From JAHEKB01 sp049115575 (lineage in GTDB: Bacteria > Bacteroidota > Bacteroidia > NS11-12g > UBA9320), in contig JAGDZU010000001.1 in NCBI GenBank assembly GCA_049115575.1, positions 1,083,547 to 1,147,546 on the forward strand: a stretch of 64,000 nucleotides of DNA. Direction: 5' to 3'. The notes beneath the pieces were generated by a model that worked only from the letters and a program-made list of their open reading frames with translations, had not been told where the DNA came from and searched no databases. Below are positions 37,141-44,670 of the stretch, in pieces. The first letter of the stretch is position 1; each line of letters begins with the position of its first letter. Made by a program: the position numbers and the translations under genes.

Positions 37141-37581
37141 TTATCTCCGGATTACGCGATTGATGGAGTCGCTGTTTAGTTTTGTCCCATTATAAAGAAA
37201 TTGGTATCTATAGCCAGTATCATCTTTTTCAAAATACTTACAAACCAGATCATCGGTAAGATTATTGAACCTAATCAATGTGAATGATTCTCCATTTTCC
37301 CAAGCATCACTGGGGTAAATATTGAGTATTCGCCCATAAATCGCATCCATTTGGATCCAATAGAAAGGGGAATCAACATCGGACTGCATGCTGTTATTAT
37401 AATACTTAACGGTGAAGTCCTGAATTTCAATAGAATCTCGCTCTAAAACATTAACTCCAGAATCTGTTTCATAAAGCACTCTCAACAATGGAGGAGAATG
37501 ATAATTAGGCAATGGCCCACAACAATCTTTGCATGAGTTAAGATTAGTTGACAACAGAAATATTGATATAATACCAATCAC
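37141..37581 (-). CDS. Hypothetical small lipoprotein
   Basis: A protein of about 146 residues with a short hydrophobic signal (IGIISIFLLSTNLNSC) ending in a likely lipid-accepting Cys, followed by a KDCCGP cluster. The remainder is polar with many Asp, Asn and Tyr. I do not recognise a family. The start is unclear: GTG at 37581, or two codons upstream an ATT at 37587 that would give a more usual IKVIGIIS signal. An exact -7 box sits just upstream, supporting a real gene. Confidence 0.6.
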   Translation of the reverse strand: MIGIISIFLLSTNLNSCKDCCGPLPNYHSPPLLRVLYETDSGVNVLERDSIEIQDFTVKYYNNSMQSDVDSPFYWIQMDAIYGRILNIYPSDAWENGESFTLIRFNNLTDDLVCKYFEKDDTGYRYQFLYNGTKLNSDSINRVIRR

Positions 37582-37591
37582 CTTAATGAAA

Positions 37592-37599
37592 CAAAGTTA
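37592..37599 (-). promoter_or_regulatory. -7 box candidate for the small lipoprotein gene
   Basis: Read on the minus strand, TAACTTTG is an exact TAnnTTTG match 10 bases before the GTG start. No good -33 box is seen at 19 bases. Confidence 0.4.
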
Positions 37600-37959
37600 G
37601 ATTATAGTTTTTGGCAAGGCGTCATTGTAGATTCAAAATCACTTTTCAATTAATGAATCAACTTAAATAAAAAGAAATAGGCGATTTGCTCAACCCTACT
37701 TATCTTGTCTTCTGGGGAGGGGTGGACTTGTCCCACTTTTTTACTGCAGGCCTACCTGCCTGTTGGCGGGGAGTGCCCTTAGAGGTAATCTGGGCAATGA
37801 AAATCCCAAATGTTGTAGTTCTCGTTTTCCTAGACCATTCTCAGCTTTTCCACATTAACGTGGAAATTTATTGCAGCTTTCATTCAGTCAGTTAAGGCAG
37901 TCTTCTTGCTTTAGCCAACCGTTTTGCCTACCTTAGGTAAAACCTTAACACTATTGGCT
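37600..37959. other. Gene-free stretch with two hairpins
   Basis: About 360 bases without a convincing gene. It holds a GC-rich hairpin (CCTGCC 37755-37760, loop TGTT, GGCGGG 37765-37770) unlike the AT-rich surroundings, and a perfect 7-base inverted repeat (TTTCCAC 37847-37853, GTGGAAA 37860-37866). Just before the next gene is an odd palindrome, TACCTTAGGTA. A 69-codon frame at 37686-37895 shows no family resemblance and crosses both hairpins, so I treat it as non-coding. Confidence 0.5.
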
Positions 37960-38325
37960 ATGCATAAAACGCTTACGAGCACATCGGAAATTCAGATTTA
38001 TTTTAGCAAAAATGATAGCAAGTCTAAGAAGGCAGTGGCTTATGCCAAAAGCATATCAGACAAAGTGCAAACTATTGACATTCAAAGAACTGTAGGCACT
38101 GGCACTATCTGGAGAAGCATACTAGCTAAATTGGATAAGTCGCCAAAAGACCTCTTAGACAAATCAAATCCTTACTATCAAGAAAACATTCGCGGAAGGG
38201 ACTTCGAGGAAAGAGATTGGATTTATTTATTAATGCACAATCCAGATTTAGTGAGAAGCCCCATTGCAATTAGGGGAACAAGAGCTATTATCTTGGACAA
38301 CCCAACAGACATTTACAAGCTGTAA
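37960..38325 (+). CDS. ArsC/Spx-like thioredoxin-fold protein without cysteines
   Basis: A 121-residue protein with the ArsC-family layout: an N-terminal strand IQIYFSKNDSKSKKAVAYA, the KSPKDLLDKSNPYYQENI segment and the C-terminal RSPIAIRGTRAIILDNP loop that in arsenate reductases precedes the last strand. It has no cysteine at all, so the redox chemistry of ArsC is impossible; a binding or regulatory role like Spx is more plausible (inference). The frame is open to a TTG at 37924, but the ATG at 37960 gives the family-sized protein. It ends at a terminator shared with the ribosomal operon. Confidence 0.8.
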   Translation: MHKTLTSTSEIQIYFSKNDSKSKKAVAYAKSISDKVQTIDIQRTVGTGTIWRSILAKLDKSPKDLLDKSNPYYQENIRGRDFEERDWIYLLMHNPDLVRSPIAIRGTRAIILDNPTDIYKL

Positions 38326-38361
38326 CAAAAAAGCCCAGACGAAATCGCCTGGGCTTTTTTT
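38326..38361. terminator. Bidirectional terminator between arsC-like gene and rplQ
   Basis: AGCCCAG (38332-38338) pairs with CTGGGCT (38349-38355), the stem being extended by an inner CG/CG, with five or six A residues on the left and seven T residues on the right. It closes both the plus-strand gene and the long minus-strand ribosomal operon. Confidence 0.9.
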
Positions 38362-38377
38362 ATAGTGTTTTGAATAA

Positions 38378-39049
38378 TTATTCTTCTTCTTGAGCAGCCT
38401 CATCTGTTGATTCAGCTTCTTCCTGTTCAGCAGCGTCTTCAGTTGCTTCTTCAACAACTTCTTCTGCTTCTGCTTTCACTTCTTCAACAGTGTCTTCTAC
38501 TACCTCTTCAGTAGCTTCTGCAGCAACTTCTTCTGTAGTTTCAATTACTTCTTCAGCTTTAGCTTCCACTTCTTCCTTCACATCTTCTACCGCAGGTGCA
38601 GCAGCTTTAGCAGCTGCCGGTTTTTTACCTCTTCTGGTACGTTTACCTGCTTTTGCCTTAGAAGATTTTTCTTTAGCCTCAAGCATCATCTCATTGAAGT
38701 CAACCAATTCCATCATGCACATCTCCGCATTGTCACCCAATCGGTTATGAGTTTTAAGAATTCTAGTATAACCCCCTGGTCGGTCTCCAACTTTTGGTGC
38801 TACAACTGTATACAGTTCATCTACCGCAGTTTTATCTTGCAAATAGCTAAACACAACTCTTCTAGAGTGAGTAGTATTGTCTTTAGACTTGGTAATTAAA
38901 GGCTCTACAAACTTTCTCAAAGCCTTAGCTTTGGCAGTAGTAGTGAATATCCTTTTATGAATGATCAAAGAGCTAGCCATGTTGTTCAACATTGCTTCTC
39001 TATGGCCTTTCTTTCTACCTAAATGATTAAATCTCTTTCCGTGCCTCAT
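38378..39049 (-). CDS. rplQ: 50S ribosomal protein L17 with acidic C-terminal extension
   Basis: The first ~125 residues are a normal L17 (MRHGKRFNHLGRKKGHREAM start, then the RRVVFSYLQDK and DNAEMCMMELV segments), a large-subunit protein near the exit tunnel. From about residue 128 a basic KAKAGKRTRRGKK patch leads into roughly 85 residues of almost pure Ala, Glu, Val and Thr, probably disordered or helical. Extended L17 proteins are known in this phylum; the tail's role is unknown. It is the last gene of the alpha operon, 5 bases after rpoA. Confidence 0.95.
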   Translation of the reverse strand: MRHGKRFNHLGRKKGHREAMLNNMASSLIIHKRIFTTTAKAKALRKFVEPLITKSKDNTTHSRRVVFSYLQDKTAVDELYTVVAPKVGDRPGGYTRILKTHNRLGDNAEMCMMELVDFNEMMLEAKEKSSKAKAGKRTRRGKKPAAAKAAAPAVEDVKEEVEAKAEEVIETTEEVAAEATEEVVEDTVEEVKAEAEEVVEEATEDAAEQEEAESTDEAAQEEE

Positions 39050-39054
39050 AGCTC

Positions 39055-40047
39055 TTATTCGTCGTCAAGGTTGTATTTAGAAATATCCATTCCGAAGTTC
39101 AATCCTTTTTCTTTTACGAAATCTTCCAATTCAGTAAGTGATTTCTTTCCAAAGTTTCTAAACTTCAATAGATCTTCAATATGATAGCTTACAAGCTCAC
39201 CTAAAGTTCTGATTTCGGCAGCTTTTAAGCAATTGTATGCTCTCACAGAAAGGTCTAGATCGCTCAATGGAGTTTTCAAAATCTTTCTCATGTGAAGCAT
39301 ATTCTCGTCTACTTCATTCTTCTGAGATTGTACTTGAGTATCAAGTAAAATGCTCTCGTCAGAGAATAGCACAAGATGTCTAATCATGATCTTAGCCGCT
39401 TCTTTCAAAGCTTCTTCAGGATGAATAGACCCATCTGTTTTCACTTCAAAGATCAATTTCTCAAAATCCGTTCTTTGCTCAACACGAAAATCTTCAACGT
39501 GGTATTTCACATTCTTGATTGGCGTGAAGATAGAATCAATAGCAATCTCACCAATTGGAGAGTTAGTATTTTCATTGTCATCTGCGGGAACATATCCTCT
39601 ACCCTTTTCAACCGTCAATTCGATTTCAAGGTTTACATATGGCTCCATTGAACAGATAACAAAATCTGGATTCAATATTTCAAATGCATTAGTGTATCTG
39701 GCAATCTCACCTGCATTGAATTGTTCTTTTCCTTTAAGTGAAACAAAGATTTTCTCTGTTTCATTTGAATCAATAAGCTTTTTGAATCTCACTTGCTTAA
39801 GATTCAATACTATCTCAGTAACATCTTCTAATACTCCTTTGATAGTAGAAAATTCATGATCTACACTTGGAATGCGAATAGAAGTAATGGCCCATCCTTC
39901 TAAGGAAGATAATAGGATTCTTCTCATTGCATTACCTACAGTTACACCATAACCTTTTTCTAAAGGACTGAATTCGAACAGACCGTAATTGTCTGTTTCT
40001 TTGTGCATTATAACCTTATCAGGTTGTTGAAAATCAAGTATTGGCAT
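39055..40047 (-). CDS. rpoA: RNA polymerase alpha subunit
   Basis: A 330-residue subunit that starts polymerase assembly. The N-terminal dimer domain has GYGVTVGNAMRRILLSSLE (about 32-50); the C-terminal domain with its helix-hairpin-helix (LDLSVRAYNCLKAAEIRTLG, then FGKKSLTELEDFVKEKGL) contacts DNA and activators. Full length for the family. It follows rpsD by 2 bases. Confidence 0.98.
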   Translation of the reverse strand: MPILDFQQPDKVIMHKETDNYGLFEFSPLEKGYGVTVGNAMRRILLSSLEGWAITSIRIPSVDHEFSTIKGVLEDVTEIVLNLKQVRFKKLIDSNETEKIFVSLKGKEQFNAGEIARYTNAFEILNPDFVICSMEPYVNLEIELTVEKGRGYVPADDNENTNSPIGEIAIDSIFTPIKNVKYHVEDFRVEQRTDFEKLIFEVKTDGSIHPEEALKEAAKIMIRHLVLFSDESILLDTQVQSQKNEVDENMLHMRKILKTPLSDLDLSVRAYNCLKAAEIRTLGELVSYHIEDLLKFRNFGKKSLTELEDFVKEKGLNFGMDISKYNLDDE

Positions 40048-40049
40048 AT

Positions 40050-40655
40050 CTATTTAGAATATAGTTCTACAATTAATTGTTCTTTGATATTCTCAGGAAT
40101 ATCTGTTCTCTCAGGATAAGAAAGGAAAGTTCCTTTCAAAGCATTATTGTCAAAATCTAACCAGTTAAAGGATTTTCTTCCGGCAACTGCATCAGCTATA
40201 GCTTCTAGTGATTTAGATTTCTCTCTCACTTCAATAACGTCACCTGGTCTCAATTGACAAGATGGGATATTGGTAATAACTCCATTCACAACTATGTGCT
40301 TGTGAGAAACCAATTGTCTGGCCGCTCTACGAGTAGGTGCAATACCTAAACGGAATACTGTGTTATCTAAACGCGCTTCCAAGAATTTCAAAAGGTTTTC
40401 ACCTGTAATTCCTTTTTTACGCGCTGCGTGATCAAAGGTTCTAGCAAACTGCTTTTCCAAAACACCATAAGTGTATTTAGCCTTTTGCTTTTCCGCTAAT
40501 TGCATAGCATACTCTGATTTCTTAGCTCTTCTTCTTCTGGAATTGCCGTGCATTCCAGGAGCGTAGTTCTTTCTTTCTAAAGCTTTAGAAGGTCCAAAAA
40601 TGGGCTCTCTAAATCTTCTTGCAATCTTGGCTTTGGGTCCTCTATATCTTGCCAT
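40050..40655 (-). CDS. rpsD: 30S ribosomal protein S4
   Basis: A 201-residue primary 16S-binding protein. The start MARYRGPKAKIARRF and the S4 RNA-binding domain (LDNTVFRLGIAPTRRAARQL, then HIVVNGVITNIPS) are clear. In many bacteria S4 represses its own operon; no such site can be shown here. There are no Cys residues near the N-terminus, so this is the zinc-free form. Confidence 0.98.
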   Translation of the reverse strand: MARYRGPKAKIARRFREPIFGPSKALERKNYAPGMHGNSRRRRAKKSEYAMQLAEKQKAKYTYGVLEKQFARTFDHAARKKGITGENLLKFLEARLDNTVFRLGIAPTRRAARQLVSHKHIVVNGVITNIPSCQLRPGDVIEVREKSKSLEAIADAVAGRKSFNWLDFDNNALKGTFLSYPERTDIPENIKEQLIVELYSK

Positions 40656-40664
40656 GGTCCTTTA

Positions 40665-41054
40665 TTAAACTCTTCTTCTTTTAGGTGGTCTACATCCATT
40701 ATGTGGAAGTGGTGTAACATCTTTAATCAAGGATACTTCCAATCCAGATTGATTTAAAGTTCTGATAGCAGACTCTCTTCCCGCTCCAGGTCCTTTAACG
40801 TGTACTTCTATTTTTCTTAGTCCCGCATCAACTGCAACTTTGGCACAATCTTGCGCCGCAACTTGAGCTGCATATGGGGTATTTTTCTTAGAACCTCTAA
40901 AACCCATTTTACCAGCACTACTCCAAGAGATCACTTGACCTTGAGAGTTGGTGATGGAAATGATGATATTATTAAAGGTAGATTTAATGAAAGCGATACC
41001 ATTGGCATCCACGCTCACATTTCTTTTCTTAGCCGATTTCTTAGTTGCTGCCAT
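40665..41054 (-). CDS. rpsK: 30S ribosomal protein S11
   Basis: A 129-residue protein of the small-subunit platform. SAGKMGFRGSKKNTPYAAQ and the C-terminal VTPLPHNGCRPPKRRRV are diagnostic. It sits between rpsM and rpsD, 7 bases after rpsM, as in most bacteria. Confidence 0.98.
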   Translation of the reverse strand: MAATKKSAKKRNVSVDANGIAFIKSTFNNIIISITNSQGQVISWSSAGKMGFRGSKKNTPYAAQVAAQDCAKVAVDAGLRKIEVHVKGPGAGRESAIRTLNQSGLEVSLIKDVTPLPHNGCRPPKRRRV

Positions 41055-41061
41055 CTATTAC

Positions 41062-41439
41062 CTATTTAGGTGCTACTTTTTTGTTAGCAATTGTCTTTCT
41101 CTTACCTTTTCTGGTTCGAGCATTATTTTTAGTACGTTGACCTCTTAAAGGAAGACCTTTACGATGTCTCAATCCTCTGTAGCATCCGATGTCCATCAAT
41201 CGCTTGATATTCATTTGAACTTCTGATCTCAGTTCACCTTCAACTTTGAATTCTTCTCCAATAACACCACGGATATTAGTAATATCCTCATCAGACCAAT
41301 CGTCAACTTTTTTGTCTTCGCTAACCTTGGCTTTAGCTAAAATGAATGCAGCTCTACTACTTCCTATCCCGTGGATATAAGTTAAGCCTACAACACCTCT
41401 TTTGTGCTTGGGTAAATCTATGCCTGCAATACGTGCCAT
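41062..41439 (-). CDS. rpsM: 30S ribosomal protein S13
   Basis: A 125-residue small-subunit head protein that touches the P-site tRNA and subunit bridge. MARIAGIDLPKHKRGVVGL, YIHGIGSSRA (helix-hairpin-helix), GCYRGLRHRKGLPLRGQRT and the basic C-terminal tail are conserved. Its start codon directly abuts the rpmJ stop. Confidence 0.98.
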   Translation of the reverse strand: MARIAGIDLPKHKRGVVGLTYIHGIGSSRAAFILAKAKVSEDKKVDDWSDEDITNIRGVIGEEFKVEGELRSEVQMNIKRLMDIGCYRGLRHRKGLPLRGQRTKNNARTRKGKRKTIANKKVAPK

Positions 41440-41556
41440 TTATCCTTGTCTTTGTTTAAATTTTGGATTCTTCTTGTTAATGACGTATACACGCCCGTTG
41501 CGTTTTACAATCTTGCAATCCGCGCTTCGTTTTTTTACAGATGCTCTTACTTTCAT
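41440..41556 (-). CDS. rpmJ: 50S ribosomal protein L36
   Basis: A 38-residue protein read directly from the sequence: it starts MKVRASVKKRSADCKIVKRN and ends KNPKFKQRQG, the L36 signature. Only one of the usual zinc-binding residues (Cys 14) is present, so this is the zinc-free form. Its ATG overlaps the infA stop by one base (TAATG), and its stop abuts the rpsM start. Confidence 0.95.
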   Translation of the reverse strand: MKVRASVKKRSADCKIVKRNGRVYVINKKNPKFKQRQG

Positions 41557-41774
41557 TATTTGTATCTATAAGTAATTCTGCCTCTTGTTAAATCATATGG
41601 CGACATTTCTACAGCCACTTTATCTCCTGGGAGAATACGGATATAATACATCCTCATCTTTCCAGAAATGGTAGCAACTATTTGATGACCGTTCTCCAAT
41701 TCAACGCGAAACATCGCATTGGACAAGGCCTCTGTAATCACTCCATCTTGCTTTATTGACTGTTGTTTTGCCAT
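41556..41774 (-). CDS. infA: Translation initiation factor IF-1
   Basis: A 72-residue OB-fold factor that blocks the A site during initiation. GVITEALSNAMFRVELENGH and KMRMYYIRILPGDKVAVEMS are typical; the end GRITYRYK is intact. It is the first gene of the second transcription unit of the ribosomal cluster, with a perfect promoter just upstream. Confidence 0.98.
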   Translation of the reverse strand: MAKQQSIKQDGVITEALSNAMFRVELENGHQIVATISGKMRMYYIRILPGDKVAVEMSPYDLTRGRITYRYK

Positions 41775-41788
41775 TTTTAAAAGGGCTG

Positions 41789-41819
41789 CAAAATTAATTC
41801 TATTTTTTGTCTTATCAAA
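41789..41819 (-). promoter_or_regulatory. Promoter of infA-rpmJ-rpsM-rpsK-rpsD-rpoA-rplQ
   Basis: Read on the minus strand, TTTG (41816-41819), exactly 19 bases, then TAATTTTG (41789-41796): a perfect consensus promoter in the 46-base gap between secY and infA. It begins two bases after the secY stop codon and ends 14 bases before the infA ATG. Confidence 0.85.
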
Positions 41820-41820
41820 C

Positions 41821-43161
41821 TTATCCTGTTATCGCTCCTCCTACAGAAGTACGACCTTTTATTCTACCTGTTTTCATGAGGCCATCATAATGTCTCATGA
41901 TTAAATATTGTTCTACTTGTTGTAGGGTATCTAATACAACACCTACCATAATCAGAAGTGAAGTTCCACCATAGAACTGTGCAAACTGATCGTTCACTCC
42001 AAATATGATTGCAAAGGCAGGGAACACGGCTACAAAACCAAGGAAAATAGATCCTGGTAATGTGATTCTAGACATGACCGAACCTATGAAGTTCGCCGTC
42101 TTTCTTCCGGGTTTAACGCCTGGTATAAATCCACCATTTCTTTTAAGGTCATCTGCAATCTGATTTGGATTGATAGTAATGGCCGTATAGAAATATGTGA
42201 AGAGCACAATCATAAAGAAGAAGAGTATGTTATACCACATTCCATATGGATTGGTCATTTGTTGCAGGAATGATGAATTCTGCAAGAATGAAACCTGAGT
42301 AGCAGAAGCCGGCAAGAACATTAAAGCCTGAGCAAAGATGATTGGCATTACACCTGCAGCATTCACTTTTAATGGCAAGTATTGTCTTACTCCTCCGGTC
42401 TGTCTGTTTCCTACAATTCGCTTAGCATATTGCACAGGTATTCGCCTGGTAGCCTGCACCAGAGCGACCACCGCCAGTATCACCACTATCCAAATTACAA
42501 ACTCTATTATAAAGATGATAAAACCACTGGTTTCAAATCTTCCTTGTATTTCTGCTAATAATGCAATTGGCAAACGCGCAATAATCCCCACCATAATAAT
42601 AATGGATATACCGTTACCAATTCCACGATCCGTAATTCTTTCACCCAGCCACATGGTAAACATGGTACCGGCTACAAGAACTACCACTCCTACAGTTAAG
42701 AACATGGTCCAATTCATTCCCATCAACGCTTCTGCTTTAGTTGCTTTAAGGTTGACCAAGTAAGCCATACCTTGAACTCCAGTAATTGCAATGGTTAAAT
42801 ATCTGGTAATAAGATTGATCTTTCTTCTTCCGTCCTCTCCCTCTTTTTGCATCTTCTGGAAACTAGGAACCGCAATGGTTAGTAGCTGCACAACAATAGA
42901 TGCCGAGATATAAGGCATAATTCCCAAAGCAAAGACTGAAACTCGTTCAAAAGCTCCACCCGAGAATGTATTGATCAAACCTAAAAGACCTTCTAGCTTG
43001 GCTGCTTTGTTTAATTCAGCCAAAACAACTGGGTCCACTCCAGGTATTACAATGAATGTTCCTATTCTATATACAAGAAGTAAGATACCTAGGTTAATAA
43101 TCCTGGTTCTTAAATCTTCAATAGAAAAGATGTTTCTTAATGTAGTGATTAATTTTTTCAT
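41821..43161 (-). CDS. secY: Preprotein translocase subunit SecY
   Basis: A 446-residue inner-membrane channel protein with ten membrane segments. YRIGTFIVIPGVDP (about 31), INTFSGGAFERVSVFALGIM with the plug region (about 63-82) and GGFIPGVKPG (about 340) are conserved. It sits at the end of the spc block, one base after rplO. The map gene that often follows secY is absent here; infA comes next. Confidence 0.98.
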   Translation of the reverse strand: MKKLITTLRNIFSIEDLRTRIINLGILLLVYRIGTFIVIPGVDPVVLAELNKAAKLEGLLGLINTFSGGAFERVSVFALGIMPYISASIVVQLLTIAVPSFQKMQKEGEDGRRKINLITRYLTIAITGVQGMAYLVNLKATKAEALMGMNWTMFLTVGVVVLVAGTMFTMWLGERITDRGIGNGISIIIMVGIIARLPIALLAEIQGRFETSGFIIFIIEFVIWIVVILAVVALVQATRRIPVQYAKRIVGNRQTGGVRQYLPLKVNAAGVMPIIFAQALMFLPASATQVSFLQNSSFLQQMTNPYGMWYNILFFFMIVLFTYFYTAITINPNQIADDLKRNGGFIPGVKPGRKTANFIGSVMSRITLPGSIFLGFVAVFPAFAIIFGVNDQFAQFYGGTSLLIMVGVVLDTLQQVEQYLIMRHYDGLMKTGRIKGRTSVGGAITG

Positions 43162-43162
43162 A

Positions 43163-43609
43163 CTAGATCGCTTCTACAGATCCTCCGGCCTTTTCAATTG
43201 CTTCTTTGGCTGATTTAGTAAAAGCATTCACTTTAACAGTTAGCTTAGAACTTAATTCTCCTCTTCCTAAAATCTTAACAAGGTCTTTTTTGCTTACAAC
43301 ATTGTTAGATCTAAGATTCTCAAGAGTAACTTCTTTAAGCTTGTGCTTGTCTGCATATTCTTGAAGTCTATCTAAGTTGATTCCAACATACTCCTTGCGG
43401 TTAGGATTTTTAAATCCAAACTTAGGAACACGTCTTTGTAGTGGCATTTGACCACCTTCAAAACCTAAAGACTTGCTGTATCCAGTTCTAGACTGAGCAC
43501 CTTTATGACCTTTAGTGGAAGTACCGCCTTTACCGGAACCTTCTCCACGTCCAATTCTTTTTCCTTTCTTAACTGATCCCTCAGCTGGTTTTAAATTACT
43601 TAAATCCAT
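43163..43609 (-). CDS. rplO: 50S ribosomal protein L15
   Basis: A 148-residue late-assembly protein. MDLSNLKPAEGSVKKGKRIG and the glycine-rich GRGEGSGKGGTSTKGHKGA stretch are typical, followed by FEGGQMPLQRRVPKFGF. Located between rpmD and secY. Confidence 0.98.
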   Translation of the reverse strand: MDLSNLKPAEGSVKKGKRIGRGEGSGKGGTSTKGHKGAQSRTGYSKSLGFEGGQMPLQRRVPKFGFKNPNRKEYVGINLDRLQEYADKHKLKEVTLENLRSNNVVSKKDLVKILGRGELSSKLTVKVNAFTKSAKEAIEKAGGSVEAI

Positions 43610-43610
43610 C

Positions 43611-43790
43611 TTAAACTTTTTCTACTTTTAGTAAGTGTTCAACTTTCTTTACCATACCCATAACGGTTGGAGAGTCTTCTACTTCGCGGCTCTGGTTCAA
43701 TTTAGTGATACCTAAAGCTACCAAGGTTCTCTTCTGATCCTTAGGTCTGCGAATAGCGCTTCTTACTTGTGTTATTCTTACTTTCCCCAT
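43611..43790 (-). CDS. rpmD: 50S ribosomal protein L30
   Basis: A 59-residue protein found by translating the gap between rpsE and rplO: it begins MGKVRITQVRSAIRRPKDQK and contains LVALGITKLNQSREVED and MGMVKKVEHLLKVEKV, the L30 pattern. The stop lies one base before the rplO start. Order rpsE-rpmD-rplO is standard. Confidence 0.95.
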   Translation of the reverse strand: MGKVRITQVRSAIRRPKDQKRTLVALGITKLNQSREVEDSPTVMGMVKKVEHLLKVEKV

Positions 43791-43797
43791 GGCTTTA

Positions 43798-44316
43798 TTA
43801 TCCGTTAAAAACTTTGTTCAATGAAGTACTTCTTTGCTCAGCAACCGAATAAGCATCTCTCATCTGAGAAAGCGCATTCATAGTTGCCTTTACCACATTA
43901 TGCGGGTTAGAAGATCCTTTTGACTTAGCTAATACATCATGTATACCAGCACTTTCAAATACAGCACGCATAGCACCACCAGCAATTACACCAGTACCAT
44001 TAGCTGCAGGCTTCATAAATACTCTACCTCCAGAATACTTACCGTATTGCTCATGAGGAATAGTACTATTAATAATAGGCACCTTAATTAGGTTTTTCTT
44101 AGCATCGTCTATTCCTTTCTGAATAGCATCTATTACTTCACCAGCTTTTCCTAATCCGTGACCTACAATTCCATTACCATCACCTACAACAACAATAGCA
44201 TTGAAGCTGAATGTTCTACCCCCTTTAGTAACTTTAGCAACACGGTTAATGTTAACCACTGTTTCTTTGAGTTCTAGGTCTGTAGTTTTTATTCTTTTTA
44301 ATGTTTTGGTTGCCAT
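43798..44316 (-). CDS. rpsE: 30S ribosomal protein S5
   Basis: A 172-residue protein near the mRNA entry site that affects decoding accuracy. The N-terminal double-stranded-RNA fold (VVNINRVAKVTKGGRTFSFN, about 20-39), GDGNGIVGHGLGKAGEV and the PAANGTGVIAGGAMRAVFE segment are clear. Confidence 0.98.
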   Translation of the reverse strand: MATKTLKRIKTTDLELKETVVNINRVAKVTKGGRTFSFNAIVVVGDGNGIVGHGLGKAGEVIDAIQKGIDDAKKNLIKVPIINSTIPHEQYGKYSGGRVFMKPAANGTGVIAGGAMRAVFESAGIHDVLAKSKGSSNPHNVVKATMNALSQMRDAYSVAEQRSTSLNKVFNG

Positions 44317-44319
44317 ATC

Positions 44320-44664
44320 TTATAATGTTAAGCCTCCTTCTCTAGCACCATCAGCAAGATTTTTAACTCTTCCGTGGTACAAGTATCCGTTGCGGTCAAA
44401 TACTACTTTTTCAATTCCGTTGGCTTTTGCTTTCTCTGCAATCTCTTTTCCAACTTGAGTGGCTTGTTCAGTCTTGCTTCCACCTTTGATGTTCTGGCTA
44501 GAAGCTGCCAATATTGTCACTCCTTTATTATCATCTATAATTTGAGCATAGATGGCTTTGTTACTTCTGAAAACAGAAAGTCTAGGCACATCTGATGTCC
44601 CGAAGATGTTCTTGCGAACTCTCTTCTTTATTTTATAGCGTCTTTTTGATTTCTTAGCTATCAT
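44320..44664 (-). CDS. rplR: 50S ribosomal protein L18
   Basis: A 114-residue 5S rRNA-binding protein. RRYKIKKRVRKNIFGTSDVP at the front, RLSVFRSNKAIYAQIIDD and the C-terminal FDRNGYLYHGRVKNLADGAR are diagnostic. It follows rplF by six bases. Confidence 0.98.
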   Translation of the reverse strand: MIAKKSKRRYKIKKRVRKNIFGTSDVPRLSVFRSNKAIYAQIIDDNKGVTILAASSQNIKGGSKTEQATQVGKEIAEKAKANGIEKVVFDRNGYLYHGRVKNLADGAREGGLTL

Positions 44665-44670
44665 ATTCTA

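Noticed and set aside
37686..37895. A 69-codon open frame in the gene-free stretch before the ArsC-like gene
   Set aside because: No family resemblance, crosses two hairpins, unusual residue make-up with clustered Trp and Pro, and no promoter or start signal.
38490..38750. Open frame opposite the rplQ tail (serine/threonine-rich)
   Set aside because: It is the mirror of the Glu/Ala repeat tail and has no independent support.
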